41,115 nucleotides of DNA, taken from Candidatus Zhuqueibacterota bacterium. Its GTDB lineage: Bacteria; Zhuqueibacterota; Zhuqueibacteria; Oceanimicrobiales; Oceanimicrobiaceae. Numbering within the stretch: the stretch's first letter is position 1; each line of letters opens with the position of its first letter. A program made the translations under genes and the position numbers. The DNA is taken from positions 1 to 41,115 of the forward strand of contig JAJDAG010000073.1 of the NCBI GenBank assembly GCA_029262005.1, written 5' to 3'. This document shows positions 8,330 to 16,002 of the stretch, in pieces. A model generated the notes under the pieces. It did not search any database and had not been told where the DNA came from. It saw only the letters and a program-made list of their open reading frames with translations.

Positions 8330-9946
8330 ATGCAGGGCTTAATGATGGACTATCAATTGACGTTGACGACAATAATGCGGCGTGCGGAAGTGATTTTCCG
8401 GAATCAGGAAATTGCGACGCGTCAGCCGGATAAGTCATACCATCGCTACACGTATGCTGACTGGATAAAGCGCACTAAGCAGCTTGCGTTGGCACTCAAA
8501 CGGCTTGGGGTAAAAGAGGGTGATCGCGTTGCAACTTTCTGCTGGAATCATTATCAGCACCACGAACTTTATTATGGTATCCCGGCGATGGGAGGTGTTT
8601 TACACACACTGAACCTGCGGCTTGGGGTGGATGATTTAGAGTACATTGTCGGCCATGCGCAAGACAAGGTACTGGTAATCGACGACAATTTGCTGCCATT
8701 GTATGAGAAGTTTAAAAATAGAGTAAAGCTGGACCATGTTATCGTTCTCTCCCGCAGCGGGCAAGTGCCGGAAGGCATGCTTGATTATGAAAAACTGCTC
8801 GCGGCAGAAGATCCCATTGAATTCGAATATGTAGACTGGGATGAAAATAAGGCCATCGCCATGTGTTACACTTCAGGCACAACAGGGCGACCGAAGGGCG
8901 TGGTTTATTCGCATCGGGCCATGGTGCTTCATTCAATGGCCGGCGGCATGTCAACCACTTTGGCGCTGAAGGACTCCGATGTGGTTCTGCCGGTTGTACC
9001 TATGTTCCATGTGAATGCGTGGGGCATTCCTTTCACGGCAGTTATGTGTGGCAGCAAATTGGTCTATCCCGGGCCGCACATGGATCCAACAAGTTTGTTA
9101 GAATCCTATGATAGTGAAAAAGTCACCTTTACTGCCGGTGTTCCAACCATTTGGTTTGGTATCTTGCAGTTGCTGGATGCCAATCCGGGCGCCTACGATC
9201 TTAAGAGTCTTGAAACGCTTGTTGTTGGCGGCGCTGCTGCGCCACAAAGCATGATTGAAGGGTTTGAGAAACGCCATAATCTAAAAGTTGTACATGCCTG
9301 GGGCATGACAGAGACCTCGCCCATGGGAACGGTGAGCAATTTGAAAAGTGAATTATCCCATTTGAGCGATGCTGACAAATTTTCGTACCGTGCAAAACAA
9401 GGTGTTCCCGTGCCCATGGTTGAACTGCGTGTTCGGGGCGAGGAAGGACTGGTGCCGTTTGATGGCAAAAGTATGGGTGAACTTGAGGTTCGTGGCCCGT
9501 GGGTTTCATCTGCTTACTATAAATTAGAGAGTGAAACCGACCGGTTTACCGATGATGGCTGGTTCAAAACCGGGGATATTGCTACTTTGGATGAACGTGG
9601 TTACATGGAAATCAAGGACCGCTCGAAAGACCTTGTTAAATCCGGTGGTGAGTGGATTAGTTCAGTGGATTTGGAAAATTACATTATGGGATATGAGTCG
9701 GTTGCTGAAGCCGCTGTCATTGCCGTGCCGCACCCGAAGTGGCAAGAGCGACCACTAGCCGTCGTTGTTGTGGCTGAAGGGAAAACAGCCTCCAGGGAGG
9801 AAATTATAGAATATCTCGCCAAATCATTTCCAAAATGGTGGCTACCCGATGATGTGGTTTTTGTCGATGAAATTCCAAAAACAAGTGTGGGTAAATTTAA
9901 GAAATTGATTCTTCGGGAACAGTTCAATGATCATTTGACGGGATAA
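8330..9946 (+). CDS. AMP-forming acyl-CoA ligase (AlkK/DmdB-like)
   Basis: A 538-residue adenylate-forming enzyme that activates a carboxylic acid to its CoA thioester via acyl-AMP. The phosphate-binding loop YTSGTTGRPKG is at residues 180-190, the A5 motif WGMTETSP near 322, the aspartate of the A7 motif in FKTGD, the hinge in DRSKDLVKSGGEW, and the catalytic lysine in KTSVGKFKK near the C-terminus. The overall pattern (early MRRAEVIFRNQ, NLRL block) resembles medium-chain fatty acid or methylmercaptopropionate ligases. The start at 8330 is preferred because GGAGG (8320-8324) ends 5 bp before it; an upstream in-frame ATG (8318) overlaps that site. It is probably functionally linked to the crotonase gene before it. 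Confidence 0.92.
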   Translation: MQGLMMDYQLTLTTIMRRAEVIFRNQEIATRQPDKSYHRYTYADWIKRTKQLALALKRLGVKEGDRVATFCWNHYQHHELYYGIPAMGGVLHTLNLRLGVDDLEYIVGHAQDKVLVIDDNLLPLYEKFKNRVKLDHVIVLSRSGQVPEGMLDYEKLLAAEDPIEFEYVDWDENKAIAMCYTSGTTGRPKGVVYSHRAMVLHSMAGGMSTTLALKDSDVVLPVVPMFHVNAWGIPFTAVMCGSKLVYPGPHMDPTSLLESYDSEKVTFTAGVPTIWFGILQLLDANPGAYDLKSLETLVVGGAAAPQSMIEGFEKRHNLKVVHAWGMTETSPMGTVSNLKSELSHLSDADKFSYRAKQGVPVPMVELRVRGEEGLVPFDGKSMGELEVRGPWVSSAYYKLESETDRFTDDGWFKTGDIATLDERGYMEIKDRSKDLVKSGGEWISSVDLENYIMGYESVAEAAVIAVPHPKWQERPLAVVVVAEGKTASREEIIEYLAKSFPKWWLPDDVVFVDEIPKTSVGKFKKLILREQFNDHLTG

Positions 9947-10141
9947 TTCAAAACTCAGGTTTTGCAGCTAGCTTAAGTTTGGGTTCGCGATCTTGTGCTT
10001 TGTGATTATTTAGTATTTGAGCGCAAACGCAATGCGTGCCGTCATTCCGAAGCCATTTCCAGGCTAAGGAGTGAGGAACTGGATCGGGAACTTTTATCTA
10101 AAATAACAAATGCAAGGGGTTTCGGCCAATCGCGATTTAAG

Positions 10142-10185
10142 CTCCCGGCGGTTCAATTGCCATTTTCTGAACTTCCGGGAGTTTT
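10142..10185 (+). terminator. Interrupted-stem hairpin followed by T run
   Basis: CTCCCGG (10142-10148) pairs with CCGGGAG (10175-10181), and inside it GTTCA (10151-10155) pairs with TGAAC (10168-10172). TTTTGTGTTTT follows. It is probably the terminator of the acyl-CoA ligase transcript, although it lies about 195 bp after the stop. It could also be a dispersed palindrome. Confidence 0.5.
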
Positions 10186-10219
10186 GTGTTTTAAGCTGAA
10201 TTATCTACAGATCAAAACC

Positions 10220-10264
10220 AAAAGTGCCACGCTTTTTTTGTAAAAGCAAATGCACGGCACTTTT
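10220..10264. repeat. Nested inverted repeats
   Basis: The outer arms AAAAGTGCC (10220-10228) and GGCACTTTT (10256-10264) are perfect, and the inner arms GCTTTT (10231-10236) and AAAAGC (10242-10247) are also perfect. The function is unknown. It may be a bidirectional terminator or a mobile palindromic element upstream of the phytase promoter. Confidence 0.45.
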
Positions 10265-10359
10265 GTCCGGCTACCCGTCCTACCGTCATATTTATTTGAA
10301 ATACCTGAATAAAATAAACAATCAATAGCCAGAGCTTAAGCGCTGTGGGTTAAGAAAAC

Positions 10360-10374
10360 TGGCATACTAATTGC
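10360..10374 (+). promoter_or_regulatory. Sigma-54-type (-24/-12) promoter of the phytase operon
   Basis: TGGCATACTAATTGC fits the sigma-54 pattern TGGCA-N6-TTGC, with exact GG-to-GC spacing. Transcription would start near 10386, about 125 bp before the preferred phytase start and 40 bp before the alternative one. No activator gene (AAA+ enhancer-binding protein) is present in the window. Confidence 0.55.
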
Positions 10375-10433
10375 GTGAAAAGCCGCGTTGATGGCAACAC
10401 TGCCTGTATCAGGCAGGAGATTTGAATGTCGTA

Positions 10434-10469
10434 CTTACTATATTGTAAGAATTACATGCTTATCTTACA
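10434..10469. promoter_or_regulatory. Cluster of CTTAC/GTAAG half sites
   Basis: CTTAC-TATATT-GTAAG (10434-10449) is a perfect inverted repeat, and TGTAAG (10444-10449) pairs again with CTTACA (10464-10469). The three sites lie between the sigma-54-like promoter and the phytase signal peptide. They could form an operator or alternative RNA hairpins. Confidence 0.3.
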
Positions 10470-10509
10470 TATTAGAAAGTCACTTTATCGCAGAAGGAAT
10501 GGTGCGGTT

Positions 10510-11640
10510 ATGTTGTCGAAAATCACTCTTGTGGGTTTGTTTTTTGTATTTGCAGCAAGTAGCAGCGCACAGACCGTTGTCGTTGAACCTGTTGTCAGCA
10601 CCGAGCCTACTGCCGGCAACGCAGATGATCCTGCAATCTGGATTCATCCGACGGATCCATCAAAAAGCGTCATTATCGGCACAGATAAGGACGCCGGTAT
10701 TTATGTTTATAATATGGATGGTAAAGAGATTCAGCATATTGAGCAGGGTACTCGTACCAATAATGTTGATGTCCGAACAGGAATTGCCTGGGCCGGACAG
10801 CATATAGATATTGTTGCAGCAAATTTGCGCGAAGTGGGTAAGCTGGCTGTGTTCAAAGTCAACCCGAATTACAGCGGTGGCGATGTGCTTATTCAGTTGG
10901 CAGATAAAAATAGCGCAAACAACAATATTCAAGATGACAGTTATGGCTTTACGTTATACAAAGGTCCAAGCAACGCTGCCCTCTATGCGTTTGACAGGCC
11001 TAAAAGCGGTGGCAGTGTGAGACAGTACTCAGTTACAGATGATGGCACTTCTGACGGGGTCACAGTCACGCCGGTTCGTGATTTAAACTATGAGGGTGGT
11101 GTGGCTGAAGGCTTTGTTGCCGATGATGAACTTGGTTTTGTTTATATCACGGAGGAGTCCAAGGGGATTCACAAGTTTCTTGCCGGTCCGGGAGCAAGTG
11201 CAGATCGGATTCTATTATTTGCTGAGGGCGACGGCATTTCCAGCGATCGCGAAGGCCTGGGTCTTTACGCCTGTAGCGACGGTAAAGGATATCTGGTTTT
11301 ATCCAGCCAGGGAAATTCAACTTTCAAAGTATATGAGCGGCAAGATAATAACCGTTTCTTAAAAACCATCGATCCTAAAGATGACAGCGGCAAAAACGGG
11401 TTGGGAACCGATGGACTGGACGTCATTTCATCGGCTGCTCCGCCCAATTTTCCAAGTGGGATATTGGTGGGGCACGATGAATCAGGATCTCGGTACCATC
11501 TTTATGATTGGGCCCAAGTTGCAGAAAACGATTTAACGGTTTGTGTGGATGGTGGAAGTGGAAATGGAAATGGTGGTGGTGTTGATAGGACGCCGCCGTT
11601 ACCACCTCAAAATGTTCATGTTACGATTGACTCTAATTAG
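10510..11640 (+). CDS. Beta-propeller phytase (3-phytase), secreted
   Basis: A 376-residue protein that would hydrolyse phytate (inositol hexakisphosphate) and release phosphate outside the cytoplasm with calcium as cofactor. Family motifs occur in order: DDPAIWIH, NNVDVR, YGFTLY, EGFVADDELGFVYITEE, DREGLGLY, QGNSTFKVYER and TDGLDV. These are typical of six-bladed beta-propeller phytases. A signal peptide covers about residues 1-20 (SSSAQ). A glycine/asparagine linker precedes the C-terminal tail DRTPPLPPQNVHVTIDSN, which recurs in two downstream proteins. An in-frame ATG at 10426 has AGGAG 6 bp upstream and would add 28 residues; I prefer 10510 because it gives a normal signal peptide. It is first in a five-gene run, 19 bp before the next gene. 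Confidence 0.9.
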   Translation: MLSKITLVGLFFVFAASSSAQTVVVEPVVSTEPTAGNADDPAIWIHPTDPSKSVIIGTDKDAGIYVYNMDGKEIQHIEQGTRTNNVDVRTGIAWAGQHIDIVAANLREVGKLAVFKVNPNYSGGDVLIQLADKNSANNNIQDDSYGFTLYKGPSNAALYAFDRPKSGGSVRQYSVTDDGTSDGVTVTPVRDLNYEGGVAEGFVADDELGFVYITEESKGIHKFLAGPGASADRILLFAEGDGISSDREGLGLYACSDGKGYLVLSSQGNSTFKVYERQDNNRFLKTIDPKDDSGKNGLGTDGLDVISSAAPPNFPSGILVGHDESGSRYHLYDWAQVAENDLTVCVDGGSGNGNGGGVDRTPPLPPQNVHVTIDSN

Positions 11641-11659
11641 CAATCTGGAGGTGTCTAAA

Positions 11660-13027
11660 ATGTATAAAAGGATGAACCTGCTTCTGTTAATCTCATTCCT
11701 TGCAGTTGCACTTTTTCCCGTCATGACTCAAGCTCAGAATCCTAACAGCAAAGGTATCTGGATCAGTCAGCAGGAGCTTTCTGCACTACCAACCAGCGGC
11801 AAAGCATGGTGGAATGTAAAGTCTGCTGCCGATGGTTCTACCGGAAAGCCAAACGTTTCCAATCAGGATGATCCGGTTAATGTTCGCGTCATGGCCAAGG
11901 CGCTGGTTTACGCCAGAACAGGCGATGAAAGCTACCGGCAGGATGTTATCAATGCCTGCATGTCTGCCATTGGCACAGAAAAAGGGGGGCGGACCTTGGC
12001 ACTTGGACGTGAACTGATTGCCTATGTCATCGCAGCTGATTTGGTGGGGCTGCCCACCAGCGATGATAGTAAGTTTCGCGCGTGGTTACGCGAAACTTTG
12101 ACTGAGTCATTGAGTGGCAAAACTTTGATTTCGACACATGAAGATCGCCCCAATAACTGGGGAACACATGCTGGTGGCAGTCGTGTTGCAGTGGCTGTGT
12201 ATCTTGGTGATCAGCAGGAACTTGAACGTTGTGCTCAGGTTTTTAAGGGCTGGCTCGGCGATCGTTCAGCCTATTCCGGCTTTAGTTATGGCAGCCTCGA
12301 TTGGCAAAATGATAAAAGTAATCCAGTGGGGATCAACCCTAAGGGCGCTAGCAAAAATGGCCATAGCATTGACGGTGTTTTACCGGACGATCAACGTCGG
12401 GCAGGCGGTTTTAAATGGCCACCTCCGAAAGAGAATTATGTTTATGAAGGCCTGCAGGGCGCTTTGGCGCAGGCGGTCATTCTTTACCGACAAGGATACG
12501 ATACCTGGAATTGGTCGGACAAAGCGCTTTTGCGTGCGTTTGAATGGCTGCATAATGAGGCCGATTTTCAGGCTAGTAGCGATGATAACTGGGAACCACA
12601 TTTAATTAACAAGTATTATGGCAGTAATTTTCCCGCCGGGACGCCCTCTAATCCCGGCAAAAATGTTGGTTGGACAGATTGGACACATGGCTCTGATTCA
12701 GGTAGCGGCGGCATTACCGGCATTGACGGGCGTGTACGGAGTAGCGTTAACGACAATCCTGTTGACGGCGCCACCGTTCAGCTAAAGAGCAATGGTAGTG
12801 TACGTTATGAAACCAACACGAATTCAGCCGGACGTTATAGTTTCAGCAATATTCAAGCGGGAACTTATGAGCTGTATGTAATCAAGAGCGGATTTAATGA
12901 TGCTTCTACCAGCGTGAATGTGCCGGAAGGTCAAACATTATTTGGCCAAAATATTTCCATGACACCTGTTGGCGACTCAGATGCGCCGGCATCACCGCAA
13001 AATGTCAGTGTATCTGTGGTTGACTGA
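11660..13027 (+). CDS. Alginate-lyase-like protein with carboxypeptidase-regulatory-like domain
   Basis: A 455-residue secreted protein. The signal peptide is residues 1-26 (TQAQ). Residues about 50-345 look like the all-helical toroid domain of the alginate lyase family (PF05426-type): MAKALVYARTGDESY, GRELIAYVIAADL, RPNNWGTHAGGSR and GHSIDGVLPDDQRR. NNWG and the histidines are in places typical of polysaccharide lyases, but the substrate is not predictable. Residues about 350-440 form a CnaB/CarboxypepD_reg-like beta sandwich (GRVRSSVNDNPVDGATVQL...NIQAGTYELYV). The protein ends DSDAPASPQNVSVSVVD, similar to the tails of its neighbours. GGAGG lies 8 bp before the ATG. Its role next to phytase may be to open a phosphate-bearing polymer, which is speculation. 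Confidence 0.75.
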   Translation: MYKRMNLLLLISFLAVALFPVMTQAQNPNSKGIWISQQELSALPTSGKAWWNVKSAADGSTGKPNVSNQDDPVNVRVMAKALVYARTGDESYRQDVINACMSAIGTEKGGRTLALGRELIAYVIAADLVGLPTSDDSKFRAWLRETLTESLSGKTLISTHEDRPNNWGTHAGGSRVAVAVYLGDQQELERCAQVFKGWLGDRSAYSGFSYGSLDWQNDKSNPVGINPKGASKNGHSIDGVLPDDQRRAGGFKWPPPKENYVYEGLQGALAQAVILYRQGYDTWNWSDKALLRAFEWLHNEADFQASSDDNWEPHLINKYYGSNFPAGTPSNPGKNVGWTDWTHGSDSGSGGITGIDGRVRSSVNDNPVDGATVQLKSNGSVRYETNTNSAGRYSFSNIQAGTYELYVIKSGFNDASTSVNVPEGQTLFGQNISMTPVGDSDAPASPQNVSVSVVD

Positions 13028-13070
13028 TGATGACTCGATTAGTCGCGTCGCTATTATTAGAGTAAATATA

Positions 13071-13310
13071 ATGCAATGGACAGGTTACAGAAACGAAGTT
13101 GTGCAATTGTCGGGGAGTCGGTTTGCCTGGTCGGTCATTGGCTTATTGATTTTACTTTCTTTGAGTAAACTGTTTTCACAGCCTGATTTAGCGGTAGAGG
13201 CTAACTTCGTTTCTACACCTGCTTCAACTGTGAATGTTTCTTGTTTGCCCGACGCTAATGTGGAAGGTGAGTTTTCAAAGATGTCCACTATGTGCGCTTT
13301 GAGTGAATAA
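13071..13310 (+). CDS. Small predicted membrane/secreted protein
   Basis: A 79-residue protein that I do not recognise. Residues about 16-34 (FAWSVIGLLILLSLSKLF) form one hydrophobic segment, followed by a polar, probably external part with two cysteines (VSCLPD, MCALSE). It sits between the lyase-like gene (43 bp before) and the TPR gene (start 13 bp after), so it fits the operon by spacing. The ribosome binding site is weak. It may be a real small protein or a chance frame. Confidence 0.4.
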   Translation: MQWTGYRNEVVQLSGSRFAWSVIGLLILLSLSKLFSQPDLAVEANFVSTPASTVNVSCLPDANVEGEFSKMSTMCALSE

Positions 13311-13323
13311 GGTTGATGAAAAT

Positions 13324-14211
13324 ATGAAGTTAGATTTTTTTAGTCCGCCTAATTTTGTTTTAATTTTTATCGGATTATTGTGCTTTTGGGGTTTTCCGCA
13401 AGCAAGCAGCGCGCATGGAGACATTCATGAAAGGATTGAAGCGCTGACCAGAAAGATCAAACTGGCCTCTTCTAATGCCGAACTATATTTGCGCCGGGCC
13501 GAACTCTATCGTCATCATCAAGATTGGCAATCTGCCCTGAACGATTATGAGCGTGCAGCACAATTGAATCCAGCATTGCATGTTGTCGACTTGGGTCGTG
13601 GCAGAATGTTTCTCGCGGCCGGAATGTATGAACAAGCCAGAAGTGTGCTCGACCGTTTTCTTGAAAAGCAGCCTGATAATTTTGATGCTTTAATAACCCG
13701 TGGCAGAGCTCTCAGGCAATTGGATGAGAACTTGCTTGCTGTAGCAGACTTTAACCGGGCTCTACAAAAAATGGCGGAGCCAAAACCGGAATATTTCATT
13801 GAACGGGCGAAAGCTTTGGTTGCTCAAGGAGACGACTCTGTTGATGCGGCGATTCGGGGATTAGACGAAGGTCTTGTTAAACTGGGACAAGTCGTGACAT
13901 TGCAGCTTTGTGCTATCGAACTACAAGTACGGGCTGGACACTTTGACGCAGCATTAAAGCGGATTGAATTGATTTCCAGGCAATCTCGGCGCCAGGAAAA
14001 GTGGACTTTCCGCAGCGCTGAAATATTGAGGCGCGCTGGTCGAGTGGTTGAGGCAAAAGCCAAATATGTTGCAGCGCTTGAACAAATTGAGTCGTTGCCT
14101 TTGCGTCGGCAGAACACGCGTTCCATTGTTGGCCTTGGCACAAAGATACGTCTGGCTTTGGACGAATTGGCTGGGCAGAGCGAGTTGGAGAATACAAATG
14201 CTTCGTTTTAA
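13324..14211 (+). CDS. Secreted TPR-repeat protein
   Basis: A 295-residue protein with a signal peptide (about residues 1-33, ending QASSAHG) and several tetratricopeptide repeats from about residue 45: AELYLRRAELYRHHQDWQSA, FLAAGMYEQARSVLDRFL, and DNFDALITRGRALRQLDENL. These form a binding superhelix and show no enzymatic motif. It probably acts as a periplasmic or surface scaffold for products of the same operon. The ATG at 13324 with AAGG upstream is preferred over a GTG at 13303. Its last 14 bp overlap the start of the phosphatase gene, which indicates translational coupling. Confidence 0.82.
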   Translation: MKLDFFSPPNFVLIFIGLLCFWGFPQASSAHGDIHERIEALTRKIKLASSNAELYLRRAELYRHHQDWQSALNDYERAAQLNPALHVVDLGRGRMFLAAGMYEQARSVLDRFLEKQPDNFDALITRGRALRQLDENLLAVADFNRALQKMAEPKPEYFIERAKALVAQGDDSVDAAIRGLDEGLVKLGQVVTLQLCAIELQVRAGHFDAALKRIELISRQSRRQEKWTFRSAEILRRAGRVVEAKAKYVAALEQIESLPLRRQNTRSIVGLGTKIRLALDELAGQSELENTNASF

Positions 14212-15562
14212 AATAGTGGTTGTGGCTCTTTGTCTTGTCGCTACGCAATTGGGTCTGGCGCAAAATGTTGTACGTGGTCCGTATTTGCAAATCGGTACCC
14301 ACACCAGCATTGTCATCCGTTGGCGCACTGACGCCTCTACAGACAGTCGTGTGAGCTTTGGCACATCATCTGGTAATCTCACTCAAGCAGAAGATGTTTC
14401 CGGCGCTACGAAGGAACATGAAGTCATGCTGACAGGGCTTTCTCCAGACACAAAATATTATTACGCAGTCGGCACCACCGATGGTGTTTTGGCAGGTGGA
14501 AACAATGCGCACTTTTTCGTAACATCGCCGCCGCCTGGTAGCAGCAAGCCAACCCGGATCTGGATTTTAGGAGACTCAGGGACTGCCAATTCAGATGCAC
14601 GGAACGTGCGCGATGCTTATTATCAGTTTACCGGCAATCGCCACACAGACCTTTGGTTGATGCTTGGGGACAATGCCTACAGTAACGGTTCTGATTCAGA
14701 ATATCAAAAAGCTGTTTTTGAAAATATGTATGAAGACATGTTGATTAAATCAGTGCTCTGGGCAACTCTCGGAAACCATGATGATGGAACCAGTTCAAAC
14801 CCTGGGCCCTATCCGTATTACGATATTTTTTCTTTGCCCAAGAGAGGTGAAGCCGGCGGTATGACATCAGGAACTGAGGCTTACTACTCATTTGATTATG
14901 GCTACATTCACTTCATTTGTCTTAATTCGGCAACCGACAACTTGCGCTCGGCTAACAGCGCAATGTGGACCTGGTTGGAAGAAGATCTTGCTGCAAACGA
15001 CAAGGACTGGACAATTGCTTTCTGGCATCATCCACCCTATACAAAAGGCTCGCATGATTCAGATAAAGAAAGTGAGTTGATAGAAATGCGTGAAGAGGCC
15101 CTGCCAAGGCTGGAGAGCAGTGGCATTGATCTTGTTTTAGGCGGCCATAGTCACTCTTATGAACGCTCATTTCTAATTGATGGCCACTACGGCAAATCGA
15201 ATTCATTTGCCAGTAATATGGCTTTAGACCAGGGCGATGGCAAAGAAGACAAAGACGGCGCTTATAAAAAAGCCACACTTGGCCCGGCTGAACATGAAGG
15301 TGCCGTATATGTTGTTGCTGGTAGTTCCGGTAAGAAGAAGTCAGGCGACTTCGATCACCCAATAATGGTAACATCACAACAAGAGCTTGGCTCACTTGTT
15401 CTTGATATTGACGGAAATCGTCTTAACGTAACTTTCATAAACGAGAGGGGCGACACAAAGGACTATTTTACCATCATAAAAGGCGATGGCAGCCCACCTC
15501 AAGTTGACAGACAACCGCCGGCTCCGCCGATGAATATCAAAGTTGTTATTTCAGAAGATTAG
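14198..15562 (+). CDS. Purple-acid-phosphatase-like metallophosphoesterase, secreted
   Basis: A 454-residue secreted phosphatase with a signal peptide at residues 1-21. Residues about 25-110 form the N-terminal fibronectin-like domain of purple acid phosphatases (RGPYLQ, VIRWRTD, LSPDTKYYY). The catalytic domain has all five metal-binding blocks: GDSG (Asp126), GDNAY (Asp158, Tyr161), GNHD (Asn193, His194), HHPPY (His277/278) and GGHSHSYERS (His317, His319). It likely cleaves organic phosphate monoesters and would complement the phytase. The C-terminal tail DRQPPAPPMNIKVVISED matches those of the phytase and lyase-like proteins. GGAG lies about 7 bp before the ATG, and the start overlaps the TPR gene by 14 bp. 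Confidence 0.92.
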   Translation: MLRFKIVVVALCLVATQLGLAQNVVRGPYLQIGTHTSIVIRWRTDASTDSRVSFGTSSGNLTQAEDVSGATKEHEVMLTGLSPDTKYYYAVGTTDGVLAGGNNAHFFVTSPPPGSSKPTRIWILGDSGTANSDARNVRDAYYQFTGNRHTDLWLMLGDNAYSNGSDSEYQKAVFENMYEDMLIKSVLWATLGNHDDGTSSNPGPYPYYDIFSLPKRGEAGGMTSGTEAYYSFDYGYIHFICLNSATDNLRSANSAMWTWLEEDLAANDKDWTIAFWHHPPYTKGSHDSDKESELIEMREEALPRLESSGIDLVLGGHSHSYERSFLIDGHYGKSNSFASNMALDQGDGKEDKDGAYKKATLGPAEHEGAVYVVAGSSGKKKSGDFDHPIMVTSQQELGSLVLDIDGNRLNVTFINERGDTKDYFTIIKGDGSPPQVDRQPPAPPMNIKVVISED

Positions 15563-15625
15563 CTGACCTTCCAATGCATGCCGCAGCGACCTTGCCTGTT
15601 TCGCTGACGGTTTTCAAGCCATTAC

Positions 15626-15643
15626 GGCAAGTTGCAACTTGCC
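15626..15643. repeat. Perfect 18-bp palindrome
   Basis: GGCAAGTTGCAACTTGCC is fully self-complementary. It lies 64 bp after the phosphatase stop. It could be a dispersed palindrome, a regulator site or part of a terminator, but no T run follows. Confidence 0.45.
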
Positions 15644-15867
15644 AAATCCCAATTTGTAAAACCCCAATTATGAGTTAGTCACAGGTTTTTTTGAATCTTT
15701 GCTCTTTTTTCAGAATAGCCAAGACGATGCCTGTTAATAACCTGCGGGAATGATCTTTTTTGGTGTACACAAATCAAATTTCGAAATATGGATTATTCAA
15801 AGTCTTGCTGAAGTTGTATTATATAATTAGTGCCCGGCCGAATTGCCTGTATCATTTTTTTCGCGCG

Positions 15868-15932
15868 CTTTTGTGCGGGAATCTCCTGCCTAAACCCATA
15901 AGATTCCGGCAAAAAAATGCAGGAATGTCAGC
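15868..15932. repeat. Dispersed palindromic element, copy 1
   Basis: The core GTGCGGGAATCT (15873-15884) and AGATTCCGGC (15901-15910) form a stem with 9 of 10 pairs. The same element with the same layout occurs at 22483-22545. One arm position differs between the copies (C in one, T in the other) and the opposite arm changes to keep the pair. Confidence 0.6.
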
Positions 15933-16002
15933 GTTTTACGAGATTTCGCTCCGACACTAATTCATAACTTTCCGTCGGTTACTTTTTTATTAAGGAGATA
16001 CA

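Larger units (their letters stand above)
15563..16002. other. Intergenic region with palindromic repeats
   Basis: No supported gene. It contains a perfect 18-bp palindrome (15626-15643) and a dispersed palindromic element (15868-15932), both listed separately, and ends with the AAGGAG ribosome binding site (15992-15997) of the following frame. Confidence 0.5.

Noticed and set aside
9995-10243. 82-codon plus-strand frame in the gap before the phytase operon
   Set aside because: It crosses one whole hairpin and part of the next and resembles no protein, so it is treated as non-coding.
15805-15827. TTGCTG and TATAAT before the barrel gene as a promoter
   Set aside because: The spacer is only 11 bp, too short for a housekeeping promoter.
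15760-15960. 66-codon plus-strand frame before the barrel gene
   Set aside because: Much of it is the dispersed palindromic element, and it has no good ribosome binding site.
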